Source: DASRSS01 sp035765515 (GTDB taxonomy: Bacteria; Actinomycetota; Actinomycetes; Mycobacteriales; Jatrophihabitantaceae). Taken from it: DNA of 41,750 bases. The translations under genes and the position numbers were made by a program. The stretch is taken from contig DASTXN010000188.1 of the NCBI GenBank assembly GCA_035765515.1, positions 1 through 41,750 of the forward strand, written 5' to 3'. Below the pieces are notes generated by a model. The model did not search any database, was not told where the DNA came from, and saw nothing but the letters and a program-made list of their open reading frames with translations. The stretch's first letter is position 1. The number at the start of each line of letters is the position of its first letter. This document shows positions 23,940 to 30,839 of the stretch, piece after piece.

Positions 23940-24836
23940 TCAGATCAGGTGAGCCAGCTTGTAGATCGGCTTGGCGTTCCAGGTGACCATCCCCTGTTCG
24001 GCCAGAAACCCCATGATCTTCTCGCCCATCCAGCGCCGGGTGGCGTGGTTGTTCGGGTTGTTCCGCGCCTCGCGAACGGCCCGTTTGCGATCCAGCCCGA
24101 CCGCCTCGTAGACGTCCGGATTGATCAGGACGCCCACCACGAACGCCGACACCAGCGCGGACACCGTGGTCGCGATCAGCTTCTCGACGGGGTTCAACTG
24201 CGGGAACTTGCGAGCCACCTCCTCGCGCGCGAAGCGGACGTGCCGCGCCTCCTCGACGACGTGGATCCGGTTCACCATGCGGATCAGCGGATTGATCGTC
24301 TCGTCGTTCATCGTCGCGCGCTGCAGCCGGTCGGTGACCTCCTCGGCCACCAACACCGGCGCGAACACGGCCGGTCCGCGCGCGGTCGCCTTGTACAGCC
24401 GGGCCAGGTGGTGCACGAACTTGGGCGGACGGTAGGTGGGCACGCCCATGCGGTTGATCGCCTTCGCGAACATGATCACGTGCCGGGTCTCGTCCCCGAT
24501 CTCGGTGAGCGCGTACTGGGTGTGCGCGGCTTGCGGGTCCTGGTGGTAGGCGTACCGCGCGAGCAGTTGGATCAGGACGATCTCGAACCAGAGCCCGGTG
24601 CCCGCGATGCTGGCCAGTTCGTGCTTGGACAGTTCGACGCGCTGCTCGTCGCTCATCTCGTCCCACAGCTTGGTGCCGTACAGCGACACGCGCTCGAGTG
24701 GCATGTAGGCCATGCCTTCGGTGACCTCGGCCGCCCAGTCGATGTCCAGCAACGGGTCGTACGAGTTGCGGGCCGAGGAGTTGAGCAGCCGGGTGGCTGT
24801 CTTCTCGCGCTGAATTGCCGGATCGACTGCGGTCAT
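23940..24836 (-). CDS. AurF-type diiron oxygenase
   Basis: 298 residues from ATG 24836, which has GGAGG 8 bases upstream. The dinuclear-iron ligands of the family are visible: ELASIAGTGLWFEIVL with the first Glu, EIGDETRHVIMFAK (ExxDExRH, about residues 115-128), VAEEVTDRLQRAT, and RIHVVEEARHVRFAREEVAR. AurF converts p-aminobenzoate to p-nitrobenzoate through N-oxygenation; relatives act on other amines or have unknown substrates, and many actinobacteria carry such genes next to a TetR gene, as here. The neighbouring pabC product would supply p-aminobenzoate, but the link is only suggestive. It is a cytoplasmic enzyme needing O2 and an electron donor. It interrupts a gene order that is otherwise shared with mycobacteria. 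Confidence 0.88.
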   Translation of the reverse strand: MTAVDPAIQREKTATRLLNSSARNSYDPLLDIDWAAEVTEGMAYMPLERVSLYGTKLWDEMSDEQRVELSKHELASIAGTGLWFEIVLIQLLARYAYHQDPQAAHTQYALTEIGDETRHVIMFAKAINRMGVPTYRPPKFVHHLARLYKATARGPAVFAPVLVAEEVTDRLQRATMNDETINPLIRMVNRIHVVEEARHVRFAREEVARKFPQLNPVEKLIATTVSALVSAFVVGVLINPDVYEAVGLDRKRAVREARNNPNNHATRRWMGEKIMGFLAEQGMVTWNAKPIYKLAHLI

Positions 24837-24868
24837 GCCGTCCACCTCCGTAGCTACCTATTACAAGC

Positions 24869-24881
24869 TGTACCGGTTACT
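24869..24881. promoter_or_regulatory. Candidate operator of the AurF/TetR divergent pair
   Basis: TGTACCGGTTACT contains the near-palindrome GTAcCCGGTtAC-like core around ACCGGT. It lies just upstream of a possible minus-strand -10 (TAATAG, 24863-24858) for the AurF-like gene, a typical place for repression by the divergent TetR protein. The match to any known site is not established. Confidence 0.3.
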
Positions 24882-24985
24882 TTTGAGTAGGACAAGCAGT
24901 GACACCAACTTCGTCGGCGCCGAATCGACCAGGATCGGCGGCCGTAAACGGTGAACCACGCACCGCGGGCAATAGGCTGCTCCCC

Positions 24986-25714
24986 ATGACCGCAGAGGTG
25001 CGCGACGGGCGCTCGACGCGGTGGGATCCGCATCGGCGTGAGCGGCGCATCGCGATCATCACCGCGGCGATCAGCGCGATCGAGCAGTACGGCCCGGACG
25101 CCCTCACGGCGCAGATCGCGCAGGTGGCCGGCGTGCCGCGCACCCACGTCTACCGGCACTTCGACGGCAAGCAGGCACTGGACCTTGCGGTGTCGCGCCA
25201 CGTGGCGGGCGAGCTCGGTGACCGGATCCGTACGGGGCTGACCGGGCCGGGTTCGCCGCGGCAGATCATCGCCGGCTCCATCGAGGCACACCTGTCCTGG
25301 ATCGAGCAGCACCCGAACCTGTACCGGTTCCTCGCGCAACACTCGTATGCGGTCGCGGCGACCGGCACCCCAGCGGTCGACGACGCGAAGGCCGTCTTCG
25401 CCGCGGAGCTGACCGCGTTGTTGCAGAGCTACATGCGAGTGTTCGGCCTGGATCCGAGCCCGGCCGAGCGGGTGGTGGTCGGCGTCGTCGGGATGGTCGA
25501 CGCGACCGCCGCGTGGTGGTTGGAGCACCGCGACGCCGGTTCGCGCGACGAACTGACCGCCGCGTTGACGGACGAGGTCTGGGTGGTCATCGAGGCGACC
25601 GCGCGCTCGCTGGGACTCACCCTCGATCCGGACGCGAAGCTGCCGACGGCGTCCGGCGCAACCGCGCGTTCAGGTGCGGCGCGTACGGCTGACCGGCCGG
25701 CGCCAGCTCGCTGA
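24986..25714 (+). CDS. TetR-family regulator (AurF-linked)
   Basis: 242 residues from ATG 24986. The helix-turn-helix reads LTAQIAQVAGVPRTHVYRHF followed by DGKQALDLAV. The C-terminal domain is helical (GMVDATAAWWLEHRDAGSRDEL) and matches regulators often found beside AurF-like genes. A TAGGCT -10-like element ends 7 bases before the ATG and no Shine-Dalgarno is seen, so the mRNA may be leaderless. The last 98 bp overlap the convergent nitrobindin gene; the C-terminal tail after TLDPDAKLPT is Ala/Arg-rich and probably not conserved. A GTG at 24899 in the same frame is less likely because the extra residues are not domain-like. Confidence 0.88.
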   Translation: MTAEVRDGRSTRWDPHRRERRIAIITAAISAIEQYGPDALTAQIAQVAGVPRTHVYRHFDGKQALDLAVSRHVAGELGDRIRTGLTGPGSPRQIIAGSIEAHLSWIEQHPNLYRFLAQHSYAVAATGTPAVDDAKAVFAAELTALLQSYMRVFGLDPSPAERVVVGVVGMVDATAAWWLEHRDAGSRDELTAALTDEVWVVIEATARSLGLTLDPDAKLPTASGATARSGAARTADRPAPAR

Positions 25715-26177
25715 CGTAGACCAGTTCCTCGCCGACGATCGCGTACAGCCGGCGCTCGCCGTCCACCTCGCGCGCGGACGGCGACGGCACAGCGGAGATG
25801 GAGTGGACGTCCCACCGCTGGTCACCGGCCACGCCGACGAACTGGATCGCCTGCCCGGTGTTGGATGCGAGCACGACCTCGACGTCGTCCTGACCGGGTC
25901 CAGGTCGCCAGAATCCGCTTTCGCGCCAGGCCTGTCGCAGCACCGCGCCGCCGGCGTCGGTCAGCCAGGACCGCGCGTCATAGGCGAGGAACGGACGGCC
26001 GTCGTGGACGAAGCTGACCTGCTGCCCGTAGCTGAACTGCGCGCCTGTCGAGGCGACGACTCCCGTCCCCGTGCCGCGCCACACCCCGACCAGCGGCAAC
26101 AACGCCAAAAGCGAGTCATGCACCGGGACCCCACTACGCAGGTCCGCGGTGTCAGGCGTCGGCTGACTGTCAGTCAT
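25617..26177 (-). CDS. Nitrobindin-like haem-binding beta-barrel protein
   Basis: 186 residues. The barrel opens with LLPLVGVWRGTGTG, the family's GxWxGxG motif. Strands follow (FSYGQQVSFVHDGRPFLAYD, ESGFWRPG, VEVVLASNTGQAIQFVG), and the conserved C-terminal His lies in APHLNARLRR, the proximal haem ligand position. Nitrobindins hold ferric haem and react with nitric oxide or isomerise peroxynitrite. The gene corresponds to Rv0813c in the mycobacterial order. Its final 98 bp, which include the ligand-His region, overlap the end of the convergent tetR gene. Confidence 0.87.
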   Translation of the reverse strand: MTDSQPTPDTADLRSGVPVHDSLLALLPLVGVWRGTGTGVVASTGAQFSYGQQVSFVHDGRPFLAYDARSWLTDAGGAVLRQAWRESGFWRPGPGQDDVEVVLASNTGQAIQFVGVAGDQRWDVHSISAVPSPSAREVDGERRLYAIVGEELVYVSELAPAGQPYAPHLNARLRRTPSAASRPDRG

Positions 26178-26230
26178 GACTCAACAGCCCAACTATTGGC
26201 GGCAGCAAGCAACCCACCACGCGATGAGCT

Positions 26231-26344
26231 CCCCCGCAAGCGGGGGGACCCCCAGCGCGAAGAGCCCGCGCGCCGCGCGACGAAGGAGCTTGCGGCTGGC
26301 GTTTGTCGACCCACCCCGCTTTTTGGGGTGGTCGGCAAATGCCA
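26231..26344. repeat. Two strong palindromes in the nitrobindin-DsrE intergenic region
   Basis: CCCCCGC-AA-GCGGGGG (26231-26246) is a compact hairpin. About 50 bp on, a long imperfect palindrome spans 26297-26344: GGCGTTTGTCGACC and CCACCCC on the left pair with GGGGTGG and TCGGCAAATGCC on the right around GCTTTTT, about 20 pairs with two G-U pairs and one bulge. The second may terminate the 32-residue peptide gene on the minus strand. The pair resembles the repetitive extragenic palindromes seen in many actinobacteria, but no second copy was found here. Confidence 0.5.
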
Positions 26345-26354
26345 CTCGCGCGGA

Positions 26355-26453
26355 TTAAGACTGTCCGGCATAGAGCTTGAAGAGGATGTACAGCGACATG
26401 AGGCCGATCCCGATGAACGTCACGATCAGGATGACGAGGTAGGCCGCTTCCAT
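26355..26453 (-). CDS. 32-residue single-helix membrane peptide
   Basis: ATG 26453 to TAA 26355 encodes a 32-residue peptide beginning MEAAYLVILIVTFIGIGLMS and ending LFKLYAGQS. It is almost entirely one hydrophobic helix with a Lys near the C-terminal end, so it should insert in the membrane. TATCCT (26466-26461) lies 7 bases before the ATG, fitting a leaderless transcript; no Shine-Dalgarno is seen. Codon third positions are C/G-rich as in real genes. It is divergent from the DsrE-like gene, start codons 18 bp apart, and points towards nitrobindin. Function is unknown; small helices like this often modulate a larger membrane protein. Confidence 0.6.
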   Translation of the reverse strand: MEAAYLVILIVTFIGIGLMSLYILFKLYAGQS

Positions 26454-26471
26454 ACAGGAGAGGATATCGTT

Positions 26472-26846
26472 ATGACCGCGCCGTCCGTACGCCCACTCGT
26501 CGTGAAGTGCACCGCAGGGGCGGACGATCCGGAGCGTTGTTCACAGGCGTTCACGACAGCGGCGACGGCGCTGGCCGCCGGCGCGCGGGTGTCGCTGTGG
26601 CTGACGGGCGAGGCGGCGTGGCTGGCGGTGCCGGGCCGGGCCGAGCAGTTCGAGCTTCCGCACTCGGCCGCGCTGGCGGACCTGCGCGATGCGGTGCTGG
26701 CCGGCGGTTCGCTGACGGTGTGCACGCAATGCGCGGCGCGGCGCGGGATCGCCGAGACGGACCTGGTGGCCGGCGCACGCATCGCCGGGAGCGCGTCGTT
26801 CGTGGCCGAGGTCCTGGCCCCAGACGCCCAGGCGCTGGTCTATTGA
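26472..26846 (+). CDS. DsrE-like family protein
   Basis: 124 residues from ATG 26472, with GGAGAGG upstream. The alpha/beta fold starts VRPLVVKCTAGADDPERCSQ and has an FTTAATALAAGARVSLWLTG segment. It then carries VCTQCAARRGIAETDL, where the Cys pair corresponds to the sulfur-carrying Cys of DsrE/DsrF/TusD proteins. These are small sulfur-trafficking or redox proteins in the cytoplasm. Its position beside sseC and the rhodanese gene supports a role in sulfane-sulfur handling. A strong shared terminator separates it from the convergent sseC. Confidence 0.82.
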   Translation: MTAPSVRPLVVKCTAGADDPERCSQAFTTAATALAAGARVSLWLTGEAAWLAVPGRAEQFELPHSAALADLRDAVLAGGSLTVCTQCAARRGIAETDLVAGARIAGSASFVAEVLAPDAQALVY

Positions 26847-26848
26847 CT

Positions 26849-26901
26849 GTTGGCCCCGTAGCAGGGTCCTACGCGGCGTGTTTGCCTGCGACGGGGCCAA
26901 C
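26849..26901. terminator. Bidirectional terminator between dsrE-like and sseC genes
   Basis: GTTGGCCCCGT (26849-26859) and ACGGGGCCAAC (26891-26901) are perfect 11-bp complements, and GCAGG/CCTGC extend the stem inward after one mismatch. It begins 3 bp after the DsrE-like stop and ends 3 bp before the sseC stop, serving both convergent genes. Confidence 0.75.
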
Positions 26902-26903
26902 TG

Positions 26904-27203
26904 TCAGCCGAGCTGGAGCGGGACCTCGATCAGGCCGGGCTCCAGCGCGTGGACCTGCTTGCGCACCGAGCCGTCCCGGTGCAGGACGGACAGCGTCCAG
27001 GCACCGGGCGCCGCGAAGAACCGGAAGTCGCCGGTCGCGGACGTGACGACCTCGGCGACGAACTCCTCCGACGCGTCGAGCAGCCGCACGTAGGCGCCCG
27101 GCACCGGAGCGTCACCGGCGGAGACGACGCCGTAGATCACCGTCTCCTTGGTCAGGTCCACGCTGGCCAGCAACGTCGGCGTCTGGGCGGGCGCACCACA
27201 CAT
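26904..27203 (-). CDS. sseC: DUF1416 protein SseC
   Basis: 99 residues starting MCGAPAQTPTLL. It is a single beta-sandwich domain (ETVIYGVVSAGDAPVPGAYV followed by RLLDASEEFVAEVVTSATGD), the DUF1416 or SseC family found next to the thiosulfate sulfurtransferase CysA2/SseA in actinobacteria. Its role is not established; co-occurrence points to thiosulfate or sulfane-sulfur metabolism. The Cys at residue 2 is conserved in the family as I recall it. It lies 92 bp downstream of the rhodanese gene on the same strand, with a hairpin between them. Confidence 0.88.
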   Translation of the reverse strand: MCGAPAQTPTLLASVDLTKETVIYGVVSAGDAPVPGAYVRLLDASEEFVAEVVTSATGDFRFFAAPGAWTLSVLHRDGSVRKQVHALEPGLIEVPLQLG

Positions 27204-27252
27204 CAGTCAGTCACTCCTGCTTCTTCGGTATCGCGGGTTTCGGGGCCCCCGA

Positions 27253-27285
27253 CGAGTTTCTGGGCGTTCTTTGCGAAGAAACTCG
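27253..27285 (-). terminator. Hairpin between cysA2 and sseC
   Basis: CGAGTTTCT (27253-27261) and AGAAACTCG (27277-27285) are perfect 9-bp complements with a 15-base loop, 10 bp past the cysA2 stop. It is relatively A/T-rich for this genome. It may be a partial terminator or mRNA-processing site that sets the ratio of SseC to rhodanese. Confidence 0.5.
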
Positions 27286-27295
27286 GTGGGGATGA

Positions 27296-28123
27296 TCAGA
27301 CGTCACGCTCGACGGGCACGCCGACCAGCGAGCCGTACTCGGTCCAGGAGCCGTCGTAGTTCTTGACGTTCTTCAGGCCGAGCAGTTCGCGCAGCGCGAA
27401 CCAGGTGTGGCTGGAGCGCTCGCCGATGCGGCAGTACGCGATGGTGTCCTTGGAGTCGTCGATGCCCGCGTACAGCTCGCGCAGCTCCTCGTCCGACTTG
27501 AAGGTGCCGTCCTCGTTGGCAGCCTTGCTCCACGGGACGTTCAGCGCACCGGGCACGTGCCCCGCCACGTACGGCTGCTCCTGCGGCAGGTGCGCGGGCG
27601 CGAACAGCTTGCCGCTGAACTCGTCGGGCGAGCGCACGTCGACCAGGTTCTGGTTGCCGATCGCGGCCACGACCTCGTCGCGGAACGCGCGGATCGAGGT
27701 GTCCGGCTCCTTGGCGGTGTACTGCGTGGCCGGGCGCGAGACCGTGTCCTTCGACAGCTCGCGTCCGTCCAGCTCCCACTTCTTGCGGCCGCCGTCGATC
27801 AGCTTGACGTCCTGGTGGCCGTACAGCTTGAAGTACCAGTACGCGTACGCCGCGAACCAGTTGTTGTTGCCGCCGTAGAGGACGACGGTGTCGTCGTTGC
27901 TGATGCCCTTTTCAGACAGCAGCTTCTCGAACTGTTCCTTGTTCACGAAGTCGCGGCGGACCGGGTCCTGCAGGTCGGTCTTCCAGTCGAGCTTGACGGC
28001 GCCGGCGAGGTGGCCGCCGTCGTAGGCGGCGGTGTCCTCGTCGACCTCGACGAAGACGACACCGGGGGTATTCAGGTTCTGCTCGGCCCAATCGGCCGAG
28101 ACCAGCACATCAGCGCGAGCCAT
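27296..28123 (-). CDS. cysA2: Thiosulfate sulfurtransferase (two-domain rhodanese, CysA2/SseA type)
   Basis: 275 residues, matching mycobacterial CysA2. The N-terminal inactive rhodanese domain runs from SADWAEQNLNTPGVVFVEVD to the linker near residue 150. The catalytic C-terminal domain contains LVDVRSPDEFSGK, GHVPGALNVPW and the active-site loop CRIGERSSHTW with the persulfide-forming Cys at about 233. It transfers sulfane sulfur from thiosulfate to cyanide or protein thiols. ATG 28123 has AAGGAG 5 bases upstream. A Cys-rich leader peptide and hairpin lie upstream, so expression is probably tuned to cysteine supply. Downstream is sseC. Confidence 0.93.
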   Translation of the reverse strand: MARADVLVSADWAEQNLNTPGVVFVEVDEDTAAYDGGHLAGAVKLDWKTDLQDPVRRDFVNKEQFEKLLSEKGISNDDTVVLYGGNNNWFAAYAYWYFKLYGHQDVKLIDGGRKKWELDGRELSKDTVSRPATQYTAKEPDTSIRAFRDEVVAAIGNQNLVDVRSPDEFSGKLFAPAHLPQEQPYVAGHVPGALNVPWSKAANEDGTFKSDEELRELYAGIDDSKDTIAYCRIGERSSHTWFALRELLGLKNVKNYDGSWTEYGSLVGVPVERDV

Positions 28124-28163
28124 GGTTTCTCCTTGCGAAGTAGGTAGATGCCTGTCGGAAAGC

Positions 28164-28178
28164 GGCGCGAAACGCGCC
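28164..28178 (-). promoter_or_regulatory. Hairpin between the leader peptide and cysA2
   Basis: GGCGCG-TTT-CGCGCC on the minus strand, 11 bases after the leader-peptide stop codon and about 40 before the cysA2 ATG. Its position fits an attenuator or structure that opens when ribosomes stall on the Cys codons of the leader. Confidence 0.45.
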
Positions 28179-28189
28179 GGGGCGCGGAC

Positions 28190-28285
28190 TCAGCGCATGG
28201 GACAGAGGCAGCTGCCCACGCGGCACAGGTCGACCGCGCGGCGGGACGTGAGCCGGGCGCTCACGGCAAAGAGCGGGATGCCCAT
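28190..28285 (-). CDS. Cysteine-containing leader peptide upstream of cysA2
   Basis: A 31-codon ORF (ATG 28285 to TGA 28190). Its second half reads LTSRRAVDLCRVGSCLC, then PMR, with three Cys codons near the end. The LTSRR-VDL-R pattern ending in Cys matches the short putative leader peptides found upstream of sulfur-assimilation genes in Streptomyces and relatives. Such peptides are thought to sense cysteinyl-tRNA through ribosome stalling. It lies 66 bp before the cysA2 start with a hairpin between. It is too short for normal gene calling. The regulatory role is inferred. Confidence 0.72.
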   Translation of the reverse strand: MGIPLFAVSARLTSRRAVDLCRVGSCLCPMR

Positions 28286-28335
28286 GACCAGCAGCCTAGT
28301 CCGCGCTCGAGCGTGCCCGCCATCGAGATCGGCCG

Positions 28336-29088
28336 TCAGTAGGCGGGATCACTGTCCCGGTATTCGGGACGACGCCCGGCACCGTCGATCGCGCGGAACA
28401 CGACCGCGGCGGCGGACACATGCACGAACAGCCCGGCCTCACTCGGCTCCAGGTGGTCGATGTGCAGGCCCCACGGCAGGTTCGGCAGCGCGATCGCGAC
28501 ATTCAGGCGCGGCATCAACTGGCGCAGCAGCAGCGTCGTGACGCTCAGGCCCGCGACCGACAGCTCGCTGACGCGCAGCCACACCGTGTTGCCGTCGACC
28601 AGCAGCCCGGCCTGGCCGCGTACGGACGCCAGCTGGCTGATGCCCGGGACGGGCAGCGCCGCACCCGCGAACAACCGTCCGCGCTCGAAGGACAGCGTCA
28701 ACCCCGGCACCCGACTCACCCGAGCCAGCTCGCCGTACGGCAGCAGCAGCCGCCCGGCGACGTGCTCGCACGCGACCTCCTGCGTCCGCCGGCCGAGGAG
28801 TTCGCGCGGCGGCAGATGCACGTTCGACAGCCGGGCGTTGAGCGTCGCGCCGGACATCTCGCCGACCCGTAAGCCCCCGCCGGCCACCTCCACGTCGCGG
28901 TAACGGCCGCGCAGCGCCTGCGTCAGGAACGGCGTCGCATGGACGCGGACCGTCGGCGGCCCACCGAACGGCTCGGCCAGGTAGGCGGACGCGGCCCGCT
29001 CGGCCAGCGTCGCGATGCTGCGGTCGGCGAGCCCGACACCGACGGCCACGGCGGCGAGGACGGCGAAGACGACCAGCGCGATCAGCAT
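28336..29088 (-). CDS. lmeA: LmeA-like DUF2993 family protein
   Basis: 250 residues. An N-terminal hydrophobic segment (MLIALVVFAVLAAVAVGVGL) serves as a signal or anchor. The DUF2993 domain follows with VRVHATPFLTQALRGRYRDV, the family's strongest motif, and ARLSNVHLPP. In mycobacteria LmeA is a periplasmic phosphoinositide-binding protein that promotes elongation of the lipomannan backbone. Here it could support the MptB-like enzyme encoded at 9701-11170. It is the third gene of a minus-strand operon after a hydrolase and a membrane protein. Orthology is supported by position next to glnR-mshD, as for Rv0817c. Confidence 0.8.
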   Translation of the reverse strand: MLIALVVFAVLAAVAVGVGLADRSIATLAERAASAYLAEPFGGPPTVRVHATPFLTQALRGRYRDVEVAGGGLRVGEMSGATLNARLSNVHLPPRELLGRRTQEVACEHVAGRLLLPYGELARVSRVPGLTLSFERGRLFAGAALPVPGISQLASVRGQAGLLVDGNTVWLRVSELSVAGLSVTTLLLRQLMPRLNVAIALPNLPWGLHIDHLEPSEAGLFVHVSAAAVVFRAIDGAGRRPEYRDSDPAY

Positions 29089-29118
29089 TGCGGGGATCGG
29101 GCAGCGCGGCCGACTGGC

Positions 29119-29988
29119 TCAGCCACGGATCGCCAGACACAGCAGGAACGCGATCGGGGACAGCACGGCGAGCGGAACGAGCGCGCCGAGGACCGGGCGC
29201 ATCCGCTGCCCGAACCGCGAACCGGGAACCGGCGTGCTGTGTTCGATGAAGCCGGTCCCGACCGCGAACAGCCCGATGAGAACGCCGAGCGCGGCACCGA
29301 GGAACGCGCCGCGTCCCCCGTGCAACTCGACGAGCCGGTCGGACTGCAGCATCAGGTAACCGATGGAGCCCCCGAGGCCGGCCGACGCAGCGACGGCGAG
29401 CAGCCCCCGCGGCACGTCCGGATCGAAGCGCGGCGCGGAGTAGACGAGGTCGACCAGGCACCCGATCACGAGCGCGCCCGCCGCGGCGACCACGACCCCG
29501 GACACGACCTGCCCGCCGAGATCGCGTCCGAACTCGTGGCGCAATTGCAGCAGTGCTGGCAAGGCGGTCTCGACGAGCACCAGCACGGCGATCGCCCCGA
29601 GGGATTCGACGATGCGGGTGCGCGCCGCCCCGCGCGTCAGCTGATGGACGAACATCACGGGCCCGGCGAGGGCGAACACGATCAGCTCGGTACCCAACCG
29701 GCTCCCCGGCCACACCGATACGCAGACGTCACTGCCCGCAGCGGCGAGCGTCCCGATGAGCAGCGCGCCGCGGCGGCCCGGCAGCCGCGTGCCGTAGATC
29801 CAGGCGAACCCGAGCAGGGCCTGCACCGCGGCAATCGCGACGAGCAGCGCGGTCGCGCCGACGCGCGCGGTGACTGCAAGCGCAGCCCCGGCGAGGACGG
29901 CCACGGCGAGCGAACCGGTCAGGTCCAGCTCGCGCGGTTCCGCGTCCAGCCCGGCGTCCCCGTCCGCGACGTCACTCACGCGAGCCAT
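29119..29988 (-). CDS. Integral membrane protein of unknown function
   Basis: 289 residues with about eight hydrophobic helices, for example LAVAVLAGAALAVTARVGAT, VVSGVVVAAAGALVIGCLVD and GALVPLAVLSPIAFLLCLAI. The cytoplasmic N-terminus is acidic (MARVSDVADGDAGLD). I do not recognise a family. The size and layout loosely recall phosphatidate cytidylyltransferase-like proteins, but their signature is not seen. It overlaps the end of the upstream alpha/beta-hydrolase gene by 17 bp and precedes lmeA by 30 bp, so the three are probably co-expressed and may share a lipid-related function. Confidence 0.72.
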   Translation of the reverse strand: MARVSDVADGDAGLDAEPRELDLTGSLAVAVLAGAALAVTARVGATALLVAIAAVQALLGFAWIYGTRLPGRRGALLIGTLAAAGSDVCVSVWPGSRLGTELIVFALAGPVMFVHQLTRGAARTRIVESLGAIAVLVLVETALPALLQLRHEFGRDLGGQVVSGVVVAAAGALVIGCLVDLVYSAPRFDPDVPRGLLAVAASAGLGGSIGYLMLQSDRLVELHGGRGAFLGAALGVLIGLFAVGTGFIEHSTPVPGSRFGQRMRPVLGALVPLAVLSPIAFLLCLAIRG

Positions 29989-30760
29989 CGTCGCAGACGC
30001 CCGACGGTCCGGTGCGCACCGCGGCCGCCAGCCAGTCCGCTATCCGGGCGAGCAGCTCCGACGTGGTGGCCGTTTCCGCGTGGCCCATTCCCGGCTCGAG
30101 CCAGTGGTCGGCCTCCGGCGCGGCCTCCGCAAGCGCCTCGAAGTGCCCGACCGGGAAGTAGTGGTCGGCGTCGCCGTGCACGATCAGCAGCGGCGTGGGC
30201 GGGATCAAGCCGGCGACCTCGGCCGGCGCCTCGGGCAGCCTGGCGTCCCACGCGGCGCCGGCGATCCGGGTGCGCCGAACCAACCGCGTCGCCACCCGTC
30301 CGGTGCCCGTCTCACACATCCAGTGCACGATCCGCATGGGACGCGTCCCGCGCTCGAACCAGCGTCCCGGCGAGCTGACCGAGACCACCGCGTCCGCGGC
30401 CCCGCCGAGGCCGGCGTAGCGCAGCACCGCAGAGCCGCCCATCGACCAGCCGAGCACGGCGACGCGCTGATAGCCCCGCGCGCGCAACCAGTCCACGGCC
30501 GCGGCGACGTCCAGCCGCTCGTCTGCTCCTGCGGTGCACAGCCCGCCGCTGCGTCCGTGCCCGCGCATGTCCGGCGCGAGCACACCGAAACCGCGCTCGC
30601 GCAGCGCGACGCAGACGGCGCGCACGTGCGGCTTGCTCGCCGAGCCGGTGAAGCCGTGCGCGACGACGCAGCCGAGATCGCGGATGCCGGAGTCCCAGTG
30701 CAGCGCGGAGAGGACTACGCCGTCGGAGGTCGTCAGCTCGACGCGAGTGGAAGCGGGCAC
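29972..30760 (-). CDS. Alpha/beta-hydrolase (serine hydrolase)
   Basis: 262 residues from GTG 30760. The nucleophile elbow is VLGWSMGGSAVLRYAG (GxSxG), the oxyanion region is VVAHGFTGSASKPHV, the acid residue is probably in LLIVHGDADHYFPV, and the catalytic His is in EPGMGHAETATTSE. It is a cytoplasmic esterase or lipase-like enzyme (no signal peptide); the substrate is unknown. It is the first gene of the operon with the membrane protein and lmeA. It diverges from glnR with about 80 bp between start codons. A longer frame upstream to 30862 exists but would overlap glnR and lacks conserved features. Confidence 0.85.
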   Translation of the reverse strand: MPASTRVELTTSDGVVLSALHWDSGIRDLGCVVAHGFTGSASKPHVRAVCVALRERGFGVLAPDMRGHGRSGGLCTAGADERLDVAAAVDWLRARGYQRVAVLGWSMGGSAVLRYAGLGGAADAVVSVSSPGRWFERGTRPMRIVHWMCETGTGRVATRLVRRTRIAGAAWDARLPEAPAEVAGLIPPTPLLIVHGDADHYFPVGHFEALAEAAPEADHWLEPGMGHAETATTSELLARIADWLAAAVRTGPSGVCDDGSRE

Positions 30761-30839
30761 GACCGGTATTCTCTCGGGTAGCACTGTTCCACGGGCAACG
30801 CGGCCTCTGGCATTTTCCGCATGTTCGCAGGAGGCACGC

